Made by a program: the position numbers and the translations under genes. A stretch of 64,000 nucleotides of DNA. Origin: RYN-133 sp963754285. Its GTDB lineage: Bacteria; Actinomycetota; Actinomycetes; Mycobacteriales; Jatrophihabitantaceae. Shown piece after piece: positions 41,128 through 49,615 of the stretch. Numbering within the stretch: position 1 is the stretch's first letter; each line of letters begins with the position of its first letter. The stretch is from assembly GCA_963754285.1 (NCBI GenBank), contig CAVWFN010000005.1:62001-126000 (forward strand), written 5' to 3'. The notes under the pieces are model-generated. The model saw only the letters and a program-made list of their open reading frames with translations, ran no database searches and was not told the origin of the DNA.

Positions 41128-41460
41128 TCAGTGGTTGGCGGCCTCGTAGGCATCGATGACCGATGCCGCAATGCGCCCGCGTGCCGAGACGTCGAAACCG
41201 TTCTTCGCCGCCCAGTCGCGAATAGCGCTCAGGTCGCGCTTTCCGGCGCGAGAGTTGCTGCCCCGACGAACACGGCCGCTACGGGTGCGACGTGCCGCAT
41301 CGACGTAGGGCTTGACCGCCTTCTCGAACGCAACGGCGTTCTTCTTCGACAGTTCGATCTCGTATGAGGTGCCATCCCAGGAAAAGTAGACAGTGCGATC
41401 GGCCGTCGAGCCGTCCAGGTCGTCGACCAGCAGCTCGGTGACTACAGTTTGCTTCGCCAT
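41128..41460 (-). CDS. lsr2: Lsr2 nucleoid-associated protein
   Basis: A 110-residue Lsr2 xenogeneic silencer. The N-terminal oligomerisation domain reads AKQTVVTELLVDDLDGSTADRTV-style with VYFSWDGTSYEIELSKKNA. A basic linker precedes the DNA-binding domain IRDWAAKNGFDVSARGRIAASVIDAYEAA, with the AT-hook-like RGR at 94-96 that inserts in the minor groove of AT-rich DNA. The ATG at 41460 begins MAKQ as in the family. It lies downstream of the initiator tRNA gene, separated by a terminator. Confidence 0.95.
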   Translation of the reverse strand: MAKQTVVTELLVDDLDGSTADRTVYFSWDGTSYEIELSKKNAVAFEKAVKPYVDAARRTRSGRVRRGSNSRAGKRDLSAIRDWAAKNGFDVSARGRIAASVIDAYEAANH

Positions 41461-41610
41461 AACACGCATTCAACCATGAGTGCAGATACGGGACTGCGGA
41501 TTTCGACACTTCTTGGCACTGAAAGTCAGGAAATGGTCACTGCGGCAAATGTAGTAGGGCCGATACCGCATTACCGGGCCACCAAGAATTGTGGCTGCTT
41601 AGACGCACAA

Positions 41611-41648
41611 AGATGGTCCCGATTCGGAATTCCGAACCGGGACCATCT
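41611..41648 (-). terminator. Strong intrinsic terminator downstream of tRNA-fMet
   Basis: Nineteen-base arms (starting AGATGGTCCCG on the plus strand) with a single G-T pair meet without a spacer. On the minus strand the hairpin follows the tRNA by six bases and is followed by TTGTGCG; on the plus strand by CTTTCG. It separates the tRNA from lsr2. Confidence 0.8.
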
Positions 41649-41654
41649 CTTTCG

Positions 41655-41728
41655 TAGCGGGGGCAGGATTTGAACCTGCGACCTCTGGGTTATGAGCCCA
41701 GCGAGCTACCGAGCTGCTCCACCCCGCG
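41655..41728 (-). tRNA. Initiator tRNA-fMet (anticodon CAU)
   Basis: A 74-base cloverleaf: 5' CGCGGGG acceptor, D arm GCTCGGTAGC, anticodon stem TGGG/CCCA around CTCATAA, T arm GCAGGTTCAAATCCTGC and 3' CCCCGCTA. Positions 1 and 72 do not pair (C and U) and the anticodon stem has three consecutive G-C pairs; both are initiator hallmarks. The CCA end is not encoded. Confidence 0.95.
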
Positions 41729-41786
41729 GCGTACTGAGAAGCTTAGCGAACGGGGTGCGCCTACTCCAAACCGCCCCTGGCGATCC

Positions 41787-44705
41787 TCAGCGATGTGACG
41801 AGGACGCCGACGGACTCGAGTGCGGCGAACTGGGCGGTTTGCTCGCGGGGGTACCGCTCGCTTGCTGACTGAGATACCGGTTGAGAAGGTTCTGCTCCTT
41901 GTTCAGCGCCTGCTGGGCAGCCTTTACAGCTTGCTGGACTTGCTGCACGCTCACCGACGAACCACTGGGCGGCGGCGGGGTCGACGACGAAGTTGGGCCG
42001 GGCCCGTTCCCGTTTCCGTTTCCGTTGCCGTTCCCGTTGCCGTTCCCGCCACCGGTGAGATCTCTCCCGACGAAGTTGTCGTTCAGGTTTTGCAACGCGT
42101 GTTGCAGCGTATCCGCGTACCCGATCTTGCCGCCGTACACGACGAGCACGCGCTGCAGGATGGGATAGACGCCGTTCCCACCGGCCGCTTGCACGTACAA
42201 CGGTTCGACGTACAAGAACGAGTTACCGAGTGGCAGCGTCAGCAGGTTTCCGTACACCACCGAACTGCCGCCGTTCGCTGAGTTGAACAGCGACAAGTCC
42301 TTGGAAATGGTCGAATTGGAGTTCAGGATCCCACGAACCTGCTCCGGCCCTTTCGTCACGGACCCGGTCGGCACCTTGAGCACCGTGAAGTGGCCGTAGT
42401 TGTTCCCGTAATCGCTGTCGACGCTGAGATAGGCCGCCAAGTTCTGTTTACCGTTGACGATCATCGGACTCGTCAGCTGGAACTCGGGCGCAGTAATGCC
42501 TGATCCCGGGTCCGACGCGAGCACGTAGTACGGCGGCTGATTCGATCCAGGCAGGTTCGGGTCGCCGGGGACGGTCCACTTATCTGCGGCGTTGTAGAAG
42601 GTGATCGGGTTGTCGACGTGGTAGGACCCCAGCAACGACCTCTGCACCTCGAACAGATCCTCGGGATAGCGGACGTGGGCGCGCACAGCTGCGGGCATCG
42701 AGGCGAACGGCTTGACCAGCCCGGGGAACACCTTCATCCACGCCTGCAGCATCGGATCTTTCTTGTCCCACTGGTACAGCGTCACGGTGCCGTCATAGGC
42801 GTCGACAGTGGCCTTCACCGAGTTGCGGATGTAGTTGATCTCGTCGTTCGGCTGACGCGCCGTCTTGTTCTCAGCGGCAAGGGAGTCGTTGGTCAGTCCC
42901 GAGAGCGAATTCCGCTGTGAGTACGGGAAGTTGTCCATTGTCGTATAGCCGTCGACCATCCACATGACGTGACCGGTCGTCGGGTCGACAAACGGATACG
43001 GGTCCCCGTCGACCTTGAGGAACGGCGCGACCTTCTGGACCATCTGGCGCGGATCGCGGTTGAAGATCATGCGCGCGCCGGCGGCGCTCGCCGCGTCGTT
43101 GAGCAGGAAGTTCGTCTGTCGATAGTTGACCGCAAATGCCAGGCGGGTGAAGAGACTGTTGAGCGGAACTCCGCCGCGGCCGGTATAGGTGATCTTCGCG
43201 GCGTCGGCGCCGTTGTACTCCTGCGGCGTGCCCTTCGCTCCCACGATCGAGTAGGAGGGCAGCAACTCGCCGTAGTAGATGCCGGGCTGTGTGAGTCCGA
43301 GCGGACCGGCCGGCGGGATGTTCTTCTCGGTGTAGGTCTGCGGAAAGTTCGTGACATCCTGGTCGGCGGCGGCGGCGACGAAGCCGAATCCGTGGGTGTA
43401 GACGGTGTGCTCGTTGATCCAGTTGGTCTGGTTGCCGTTGAGGTTCGCCGCGTCAAGCTCGCGGACTGCTACGACGTAGTCGCTCGTCTGACCGTTGATC
43501 GTGTAACGGTCCATGTCGAGCTTCGCCGGGAATCCGTACACGTTGCGGATCTGCTGTTGCTGCGTGAACGTATCGGACAGCACGTTCGGATCCAGAATTC
43601 GAATCGAATTCACCGTCGGGTTCGCCTGGGTGATCGCCGCCGTGCTCGGGCTCGTGACGGCCTGATAGTCCTGATAGCTGACGTTCGTTCCCGTCGCGAT
43701 GTCGTACGCGTAGCGAGTCGCATCGATGTTGTGCGATTGGTAGAGCGCCTCCTTGGACGCCGCATTGGGCTTGACCGACACACCTTGCAGGATCGCCGGA
43801 TAGATCCCGCTGATGAGGATGCTCAGCACGAGCATCGACACGAACGCGATCGCCGGCAGCATGCTGTTGCGCAGCCACAGGCTCGCGATGAGTCCGGCCG
43901 CGATCACGAGGGCGATCCAGAACAGGATCGTGCGTGCCGGCAGCACCGCGTGCACGTCGGTATAGGACGCACCGGTGAACTTGCTGCGGTCGGAGAACAG
44001 CAACCCGTATCGATCGAGCCAGTACGCCATGGCCTTCAACAACACGAACACGAAGACCAGCAGGGTCAGGTGGCGGCGTGCGGCGATGGTGACCTTCGGC
44101 CCCGGCGTCTGCAGTCTGATCGCGCCGGTCAGGTAGTGCACGATCGCCGACAGGATGATCGCAAAGACCAGTGCGGTGAACCCGAACCCGAGCAGCAGTC
44201 GATAAGCCGGGTAGTCGAACGCGTAGAACGAGACGTCAAGATGGAACTGCGGATCCTTGACGCCGAACGAGGTGCTGTGCAGCCACAGCTGCCAGGTCGT
44301 CCAGTTGTTCTGCGCCGACAAGCCTGCTGAGAACAGCGCGATGACGCTGATAGCTGCCAGCACCAGGAAGCGGCGCGGTTCCAGCAGTGTGCGGTAGCGC
44401 TCGATGTTCTGCTGCTCGGCCGACATCGGCCGGAACGGCGGGCTCAACAAGTACGCGATCACCATGTTGCCGCCGAGGATCAGCGCCATCAGCACGCCGA
44501 AAATCGCGAACAGGACGACACGCGTCCAGAAAATCGTGGTGTACACGCTGCTGAATCCGAGCGAGTGGAACCACAAGAAGTTGATGTAGACCCCGCTGAG
44601 CTGCACGAGCGCAATGATCAGGACGATCAAGATCGCAACCGTCCACAACGCGATCTTCGCGCGACGTGACAACGCAATGTTCGGGATAGGCGGCCGCATG
44701 GCCAC
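41787..44705 (-). CDS. UPF0182 family membrane protein
   Basis: A 972-residue actinobacterial UPF0182 protein (compare Rv3193c). Seven hydrophobic segments fill about residues 17-310, followed by a large extracytoplasmic domain with conserved blocks such as GVSVKPNAASKEALYQSHNI, PAGPLGLTQPGIYYGELLPSY and RYPEDLFEVQRSLLGSYHV. The C-terminus has a GN repeat (about ten GN pairs), a Pro/Ser segment and a coiled-coil-like Gln/Ala stretch. Function is unknown. The GTG at 44705 follows GAGGAG by seven bases. The PDZ protease gene upstream is on the same strand. Confidence 0.9.
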   Translation of the reverse strand: MAMRPPIPNIALSRRAKIALWTVAILIVLIIALVQLSGVYINFLWFHSLGFSSVYTTIFWTRVVLFAIFGVLMALILGGNMVIAYLLSPPFRPMSAEQQNIERYRTLLEPRRFLVLAAISVIALFSAGLSAQNNWTTWQLWLHSTSFGVKDPQFHLDVSFYAFDYPAYRLLLGFGFTALVFAIILSAIVHYLTGAIRLQTPGPKVTIAARRHLTLLVFVFVLLKAMAYWLDRYGLLFSDRSKFTGASYTDVHAVLPARTILFWIALVIAAGLIASLWLRNSMLPAIAFVSMLVLSILISGIYPAILQGVSVKPNAASKEALYQSHNIDATRYAYDIATGTNVSYQDYQAVTSPSTAAITQANPTVNSIRILDPNVLSDTFTQQQQIRNVYGFPAKLDMDRYTINGQTSDYVVAVRELDAANLNGNQTNWINEHTVYTHGFGFVAAAADQDVTNFPQTYTEKNIPPAGPLGLTQPGIYYGELLPSYSIVGAKGTPQEYNGADAAKITYTGRGGVPLNSLFTRLAFAVNYRQTNFLLNDAASAAGARMIFNRDPRQMVQKVAPFLKVDGDPYPFVDPTTGHVMWMVDGYTTMDNFPYSQRNSLSGLTNDSLAAENKTARQPNDEINYIRNSVKATVDAYDGTVTLYQWDKKDPMLQAWMKVFPGLVKPFASMPAAVRAHVRYPEDLFEVQRSLLGSYHVDNPITFYNAADKWTVPGDPNLPGSNQPPYYVLASDPGSGITAPEFQLTSPMIVNGKQNLAAYLSVDSDYGNNYGHFTVLKVPTGSVTKGPEQVRGILNSNSTISKDLSLFNSANGGSSVVYGNLLTLPLGNSFLYVEPLYVQAAGGNGVYPILQRVLVVYGGKIGYADTLQHALQNLNDNFVGRDLTGGGNGNGNGNGNGNGNGPGPTSSSTPPPPSGSSVSVQQVQQAVKAAQQALNKEQNLLNRYLSQQASGTPASKPPSSPHSSPSASSSHR
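42001..42051. repeat. 6-bp microsatellite encoding Gly-Asn repeats
   Basis: CCGTTC/CCGTTT/CCGTTG-type hexamers in tandem (plus strand) encode the GN repeat of the UPF0182 protein. Length variation by slippage would keep the frame. Confidence 0.75.
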
Positions 44706-44837
44706 AGGGCAGCTCCTCGACGACTCGGGCTCGATTCGATCTCGAACTCGTTGTCAACGTACCGGCACGCACCGCGGTTCCACGGCGACGGATGCCGCGT
44801 CGTTATCGAGCGTTGTCAGCAGATACTGCGCGGACAC

Positions 44838-45911
44838 TCAGCAACTCGGGACCGGCTGGCCCTTCGCGGTGGCGCGCAGCGCCTCGATCGCCCCGTGCAA
44901 CGTCGACACCTTGACGACCTGCAGACCCGACGGAATCGCACCGGTGACATCGGTGCAGTTCCCCGCCGGCGCAAGAAACAAGGAAGCGCCCGCCCGGCGG
45001 GCAGCGATCATCTTCAGTTGGATTCCGCCGATCGGGCCGACCGAGCCGTCCGGCGCGATCGTGCCCGTCCCCGCGATGAATCGGCCCTTGGTCAGATCCT
45101 CGGAGACCTTGTCGATGATGCCCAGAGCGAACATCATCCCGGCCGACGGACCGCCGATCTGGCCGCCGAGCCCGAGGTTCACCTCGTACGGTGCGAGGCA
45201 CTCCGGCGTCGGCGGCACAGTGATCCCCATCGACGCGCCTTGTGCGCCCTTCGGCGGTGCACCGAGCTTGATGTTCACCGTCATGGTCGTGCCCGCGGTC
45301 GGGCTGGTGTTGCGCAAGATGACAACCGGGACCGATTTACCTGGCTGCTCGCCGGCGAGAATCGCCTTCAACCGCGGATAGGTGTCGGCGGCCTTGCCAT
45401 CGACCTTCTCCAGCACGTCACCGGGATGCAGAACGCCGGCCGACGCCCCCTTGCTGACGACGCTGAGCACGCCGAAAGCCTTCTTGTAGCCGAGCTCGCA
45501 GGCGGCAGCGATCACCGCGCTGTCCTGGGACTCGCTGAACTCGTTCGTGTTCTCGGTATTCACCTGCTGCGTGGTCTGACCGGGCGGGAACAACGCGGAT
45601 CGCGGCACGACGGCTTCGTCACTCGCAATCCACGCGCGCAACGCGTCGAACACGGTCAGCCGGTTCTCCGAGTAGCTGACCGTGGTCAGATTCAGGTTTC
45701 CGGAGGTCTTGCGAGTCTGGTGACCGAGGATCTGGATGATCTGCTCGGACTCGCCCGGACACGTGCTCAAGGTGTTGCATGTGGGGCCCGGCGACAGCAC
45801 GACATAGGGCACCGGGAGCGTCATCGTCAAGATCAACAATGCGACGAACAGAAGTCCGCAGACAACGAGGGTGCGCACCCGACGGCTCACGCCGCGCAGA
45901 GCATTCCTCAC
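44838..45911 (-). CDS. Membrane-anchored PDZ and Lon-like (S16) serine protease
   Basis: A 357-residue protein: one N-terminal membrane anchor (TLVVCGLLFVALLILTMTL), a PDZ domain (about 125-205; SKGASAGVLHPGDVLEKVDGK) and an S16 protease domain with the catalytic Ser in GGPSAGMMFAL and Lys in LKMIAARRAGA. It matches the YlbL/Rv3194c group, in which the protease faces outward. The GTG at 45911 overlaps the stop of the upstream small gene (GTGA). The UPF0182 gene follows on the same strand after 132 bases. Confidence 0.88.
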   Translation of the reverse strand: MRNALRGVSRRVRTLVVCGLLFVALLILTMTLPVPYVVLSPGPTCNTLSTCPGESEQIIQILGHQTRKTSGNLNLTTVSYSENRLTVFDALRAWIASDEAVVPRSALFPPGQTTQQVNTENTNEFSESQDSAVIAAACELGYKKAFGVLSVVSKGASAGVLHPGDVLEKVDGKAADTYPRLKAILAGEQPGKSVPVVILRNTSPTAGTTMTVNIKLGAPPKGAQGASMGITVPPTPECLAPYEVNLGLGGQIGGPSAGMMFALGIIDKVSEDLTKGRFIAGTGTIAPDGSVGPIGGIQLKMIAARRAGASLFLAPAGNCTDVTGAIPSGLQVVKVSTLHGAIEALRATAKGQPVPSC

Positions 45912-46126
45912 CCGGTGAGCGTATCCGGCGCCTCTGTGCGCTCTGGACGCCCGGCATTGCGCGCAGGAATCGTCAGCGCGTCGAGGTACTCGCTGTGCGC
46001 CCGCACCGCTGCCTCGGTGCCGAGCGGACGACCGGCACGGCGCACGCGATAACCACGCCACCAGGCCCACAGGGCGGCCAGCGCTGTCGCGCCGACGGGC
46101 ACCGCCAGCCACAGCGCCCACGTCAT
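45908..46126 (-). CDS. Small membrane protein of unknown function
   Basis: A 72-residue product beginning MTWALWLAVPVGATALAALWAWW, a single N-terminal membrane helix, followed by a basic Arg-rich segment and a Pro/Thr tail. Its stop overlaps the PDZ protease start by four bases, so the two are translationally coupled. It is divergent from the metalloprotease gene. No family recognised. Confidence 0.65.
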   Translation of the reverse strand: MTWALWLAVPVGATALAALWAWWRGYRVRRAGRPLGTEAAVRAHSEYLDALTIPARNAGRPERTEAPDTLTG

Positions 46127-46230
46127 GATCACACCGTAACCGGCGCACGACGTTCGCCGTCGGCGCAACGCGGCAGGCCCGCGGCCGGAACCGTGCGCGC
46201 CGCTCACTCGTCAGGCTTAACGTGGCAGCT

Positions 46231-47565
46231 ATGAGTAACGACATGCCGTTCGGCTTCGGTCCGGGCAGCGGCGGCGATCCCAACCGGCCGGGCGATCTCG
46301 GCGGGATGTTCGCCCAGCTGCAGCAATTGCTGAACTGGCAGGGCGGCGCAGTGAACTGGGACCTCGCCAAGCAACTGGCCGTGCAGGGTCTGGCCGGAGC
46401 CGACGCCGACGTCCCCGCCGACGAGCGCAAGGCGGTGACGGACGCGATCCGCCTCGCCGACCTCTGGCTCGACGAGGCGACCGAGCTGCCGTCTGGCGTG
46501 CAGACGGTCGAGTCGTGGACCCGACACGAGTGGCTCGACAAGACGCTTCCGGTGTGGCAGAGCCTGTGCGACCCGGTCGCTGAGCGAGTCGTCGCGGCGA
46601 TGGCATCGGCGCTGCCGACCGGGGACGGCGAGCAGTCGGACTCGGTGTCGGTCGAAGCGCTCGGCCCGCTGGGCGGCATGCTCCCGCCCGGCGGAATCAA
46701 CGCGATCATGAACCAGGTCGGCGGCCTGATGTTCGGTGCCCAGGTCGGGCAGGGGCTGTCCGGCCTGGCGCGCGAGGTCGTCGGGTCGACCGACATCGGG
46801 CTGCCGCTGGGCCCGACCGGCGTGGCCGCGCTCGTCCCGGGCAACGTCAGTGACTTCGGTGCGGGCCTCGAGCGACCGACCGACGAAGTGCGCCTCTACC
46901 TCGCCCTGCGCGAGGCGGCGCACCAGCGACTGTTCGCGCATGTTCCGTGGTTGCGGCAGCGGATGCTCGACACCGTGGCCGCCTACGCCCAGGGCATCAC
47001 CGTCGACCTGTCGGCGATCGAACGGGCGATGGGTGAGGTCGACCCGACTAACCCGGCCAGCGTGCAGGACGCGTTGTCGGGCGGGCTGTTCGAGCCGCAG
47101 ACCACGCCCGAACAGCAGACTGCGCTGCGTCGTCTCGAGACGCTGCTCGCGCTGGTCGAAGGCTGGGTCGACGCGGTCGTCGCTGCCGCCACGACTGACC
47201 GCATGCCCGGTGCGGAGGCGCTGCGCGAGGCGTCTCGGCGCCGGCGTGCCACGGGCGGACCGGCCGAGCAGACCTTCGCGACGCTCGTCGGGCTCGAACT
47301 GCGCCCGCGCCGCCTTCGCGAAGCCGCCGCGCTGTGGTGGGGCGTCACCGAGAAGCACGGCATCGCCGGGCGCGACAACATCTGGTCACACCCCGACCTG
47401 CTGCCGAGCGCCGATGATCTGGACGATCCGCTCGGATTCGCCGACACGATCGGCGCCGAACAGAGCTTCACTGCCGATGACGCGAAGGCCGTGGACGAGC
47501 CCAAGGCCGTGGACGAGCCCAAGGCCGTGGACGAGCCCAGCGACAAAGGCGAGGACGAGGCTTAG
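46231..47565 (+). CDS. DUF2342 zinc-dependent metalloprotease-like protein
   Basis: A 444-residue protein of the actinobacterial DUF2342 family, often annotated as zinc-dependent metalloprotease or F420-associated hydrolase (compare Rv3195). The likely metal site is LREAAHQRLFAHVPWL. Other blocks are GGLMFGAQVGQGLSGLAREV, AYAQGITVDLSAIERAM and LELRPRRLREAAALWW. An N-terminal Gly-rich stretch and a C-terminal acidic tail with three DEPKAV repeats flank the domain. The ATG at 46231 is used; an ATG at 46222 adds three residues. It converges on the M48-like gene with overlapping stops. Confidence 0.82.
   Translation: MSNDMPFGFGPGSGGDPNRPGDLGGMFAQLQQLLNWQGGAVNWDLAKQLAVQGLAGADADVPADERKAVTDAIRLADLWLDEATELPSGVQTVESWTRHEWLDKTLPVWQSLCDPVAERVVAAMASALPTGDGEQSDSVSVEALGPLGGMLPPGGINAIMNQVGGLMFGAQVGQGLSGLAREVVGSTDIGLPLGPTGVAALVPGNVSDFGAGLERPTDEVRLYLALREAAHQRLFAHVPWLRQRMLDTVAAYAQGITVDLSAIERAMGEVDPTNPASVQDALSGGLFEPQTTPEQQTALRRLETLLALVEGWVDAVVAAATTDRMPGAEALREASRRRRATGGPAEQTFATLVGLELRPRRLREAAALWWGVTEKHGIAGRDNIWSHPDLLPSADDLDDPLGFADTIGAEQSFTADDAKAVDEPKAVDEPKAVDEPSDKGEDEA
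47485..47538 (+). repeat. 18-bp tandem repeat, three exact copies
   Basis: AAGGCCGTGGACGAGCCC occurs three times without change and encodes KAVDEP repeats in the acidic tail of the preceding metalloprotease. Exact identity of the copies suggests recent slippage. Confidence 0.9.
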
Positions 47566-48176
47566 GCGGTTTCGGCGGTCGGTTCGCCGGCGCCGTCGTC
47601 GGGGAGGTCGTCAGCTAGATCGTCGGCAAGATCGAGCTGGGCCGCGGCGCTCACACCGTCGAGGTACCCGCGAGCACGCTCGGTGCGCGGGTAGCGCTGC
47701 ACGAGGGCCCAGAAGTCCGGCCCGTGACCGGGTACGAGCAGGTGCGCGAGCTCGTGGACGAGCACGTAGTCACGCACCCAATGCGGCATGTCCCGCAGCC
47801 GCTCGGAGAGCCGGATCGTGCCGTCCGCCGGCGTGCAGGACGCCCAGCGGGTGCGCATCGTGCCCACCCAACGCACGCTGACCGGCTGCGCGCGGCCGCC
47901 GAGGTAGCTGGTCGACAGCTCGGCGGCCCGCCGCACCAGCGCCGCGTCGCCGCCGTCGCGCCGGCGTCGCGCCCCCGAGTCGAGACGCTCGACCATCTCG
48001 CGAACCCACTGCGCTTCTTCGGCCTTCGTGAACCGGGACGGGATGAGCACGACGATGCGCCCGCCGTCGAGGTAGGCGGACACGGTACGGCGGCGCTTGG
48101 CGCTGCGCCGCACCTCAACCTCGCGCGCGCGTCCCGCGCCGGTGGTTGCCACCGGGAGGTTCGACTCGCTCGTCAC
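47562..48176 (-). CDS. YgjP/SprT-like M48-type metallopeptidase
   Basis: A 204-residue DUF45/YgjP protein. Zinc motif HELAHLLVPGHGPDFW (HExxH plus a downstream His) is preceded by the typical RWASCTPADGTIRLSERL and WVRDYVLV. An N-terminal beta region (VEVRRSAKRRRTVSAYLDGGRIVVLIP) and an acidic LADDLADDLPDD tail complete it. Function in bacteria is unclear; some relatives sit with restriction systems, but this one is in a conserved housekeeping block. The GTG at 48176 is chosen; the frame upstream is non-coding. Confidence 0.85.
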   Translation of the reverse strand: MTSESNLPVATTGAGRAREVEVRRSAKRRRTVSAYLDGGRIVVLIPSRFTKAEEAQWVREMVERLDSGARRRRDGGDAALVRRAAELSTSYLGGRAQPVSVRWVGTMRTRWASCTPADGTIRLSERLRDMPHWVRDYVLVHELAHLLVPGHGPDFWALVQRYPRTERARGYLDGVSAAAQLDLADDLADDLPDDGAGEPTAETA

Positions 48177-48318
48177 GGCATCGACGCTAGCCGCGCGGTC
48201 GGACAGTTTTGCCCCGCCACGCCGTCCGCGGCGTCCACGACGTCCACGCCGACGGGCCGGCAGAGACTGCCGGCTCGCACAGCCCGTCCCCAGCCGGATC
48301 CACACATCTTCCACAAGG

Positions 48319-48327
48319 TTATCCACA
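48319..48327 (+). promoter_or_regulatory. DnaA box (TTATCCACA)
   Basis: A perfect match to the nine-base DnaA consensus in the 255-base divergent gap between the M48-like and ThiF-like genes. A second perfect box faces it at 48394-48402. Confidence 0.6.
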
Positions 48328-48329
48328 GG

Positions 48330-48350
48330 TGTGCACAGAACATGTGCACA
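48330..48350. promoter_or_regulatory. Pair of TGTGCACA palindromes
   Basis: The self-complementary octamer TGTGCACA occurs at 48330-48337 and 48343-48350, 13 bases apart, directly after the first DnaA box. It could be a second regulator's operator or weak DnaA-like sites. No factor is assigned. Confidence 0.45.
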
Positions 48351-48393
48351 AATCGGGCACTCGGCCGAAGTGCCCCACCGTAGGGACGCGAAC

Positions 48394-48402
48394 TGTGGAT
48401 AA
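48394..48402 (-). promoter_or_regulatory. DnaA box (TTATCCACA), inverted
   Basis: TGTGGATAA on the plus strand is the exact complement of the consensus. It lies 30 bases upstream of the ThiF-like gene start, so DnaA binding here could affect that promoter. Confidence 0.6.
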
Positions 48403-48431
48403 CCATCGCGACAAGCTCGGCGGCTGACACC

Positions 48432-49469
48432 GTGGTCCACATGAACGCCAGTCCCCCAGCACCGGGCCCGGCAACCGTGTTGCCGCCCGCGGCGCGATTG
48501 CTGTGGCGCGCGTCGAGCACGGCTCAGATCGAGCTCGGCACTCGGGCGGTGATCATCGACGGCGTCGATACGGGCGTCGTTCGTTGCCTCATCGGTGCCG
48601 ACGGCGCCACCGAGACCGATGTCGTCGCGGGTCTGCCCGCCGTGCAGGAGGAGCTGATCGGCACCGGGTATCTCTGGCCCCGGGCCACGACCTCCGTAGA
48701 CCGCCGTCGCCTGGTGGCGCACCCGCGCTTGGCCGGCGAGCTCACCGCGCTCTCGGCACGAGCCGGTCAGCGGGCTGCTGACATCATCGCCGCGCGGCGC
48801 GAGTGCACCGTCCTCGTGCAGGGCTCCGGCCGCGTCGGGCCGCCGGTCGCGGCGCTGCTCGCAGCCGCAGGCGTCGGTCGCGTCCATTGCCTGGACGCCG
48901 GCGCTGCCCTGCTCCACCACGCGATGCCCGGCGGCCTGCTGCCCGGGGACGAGGGGATGTCCTTCGCCGCCGCGGCCGCTGCGGCGATCGAGCGCCAGGC
49001 ACCCGACGCGGCCTGCGCCACCGCGCCGTTCGACGAGCCACCCGACCTCGTCGTTCTCGCCGTCGACGCGCCGGTCGACCCGGAACGGCGCAACGCCCTG
49101 CACGCACGATCGGCGGCGCACCTGCTGGTGCAGGTCAGCGGTGGCAGAGGTGTGGTCGGCCCGCTCGTGCTGCCGGGCCTGACCAGCTGCCTGCGATGCG
49201 CCGACCTGCACCGTCTCGACCGCGATCCGGCATGGGACGCCCTCGCCGTCCAACTCGCGGTTCCGCAACGGCACCGCGGAGCGAGCGAGGTAGCCCTGGC
49301 CGCCGCGATAGCCGGCGTCGCGGCGATGGCCGCGCTCGAGTTCCTCGACGGCGGGCGGCCGGCGACGATCGAAGGGGCCCTCGAGATGCAGGCGCCGGAC
49401 TGGCGGCTGCGCCGGCGCAGCTGGCCGATCCACCCCGACTGTGACTGCCTGGCCCGCACTCAGAAGTGA
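48432..49469 (+). CDS. ThiF/E1-like protein with CxxC and CDC zinc ligands
   Basis: A 345-residue protein. An N-terminal region (WRASSTAQIELGTRAVIIDGV) resembles the start of cyclodehydratase or YcaO-partner E1-like proteins; a Rossmann domain follows (CTVLVQGSGRVGPPVAALLAAAGVGRVHCLDAG). Likely zinc ligands are CLRCADLHRLDRDPAW and HPDCDC. There is no clear adenylation arginine finger. It occupies the position of Rv3196 in the conserved block. No precursor peptide or ubiquitin-like protein is encoded beside it. The GTG at 48432 and ATG at 48441 are possible starts. Confidence 0.75.
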   Translation: MVHMNASPPAPGPATVLPPAARLLWRASSTAQIELGTRAVIIDGVDTGVVRCLIGADGATETDVVAGLPAVQEELIGTGYLWPRATTSVDRRRLVAHPRLAGELTALSARAGQRAADIIAARRECTVLVQGSGRVGPPVAALLAAAGVGRVHCLDAGAALLHHAMPGGLLPGDEGMSFAAAAAAAIERQAPDAACATAPFDEPPDLVVLAVDAPVDPERRNALHARSAAHLLVQVSGGRGVVGPLVLPGLTSCLRCADLHRLDRDPAWDALAVQLAVPQRHRGASEVALAAAIAGVAAMAALEFLDGGRPATIEGALEMQAPDWRLRRRSWPIHPDCDCLARTQK

Positions 49470-49615
49470 CGCAAACCTCATCGGCACCGCAAGATCCGCT
49501 GCAGACCCGCCCCGATACGAGCAATCCGGGCGATCGGTTCGGCACAATGCAAGCTGGTCCGCGTAATCGCGCGCGATTGCTGCATGATCCCGAAAATGCG
49601 CAGAAAGGTGGTGCA

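Noticed and set aside
44838..46844. A 668-residue version of the PDZ protease
   Set aside because: The N-terminal 311 residues are low-complexity and overlap the metalloprotease and small membrane protein genes; the membrane anchor begins right after the GTG at 45911.
48301..48420. Chromosomal origin suggested by two DnaA boxes
   Set aside because: None of the usual origin neighbours (dnaA, dnaN, recF, gyrB, rpmH) is present, and two boxes are too few for an actinobacterial oriC.
47562..49547. A 661-residue version of the YgjP-like metallopeptidase
   Set aside because: The added part is antisense to the ThiF-like gene and crosses the DnaA-box region; the real domain begins after GTG 48176.
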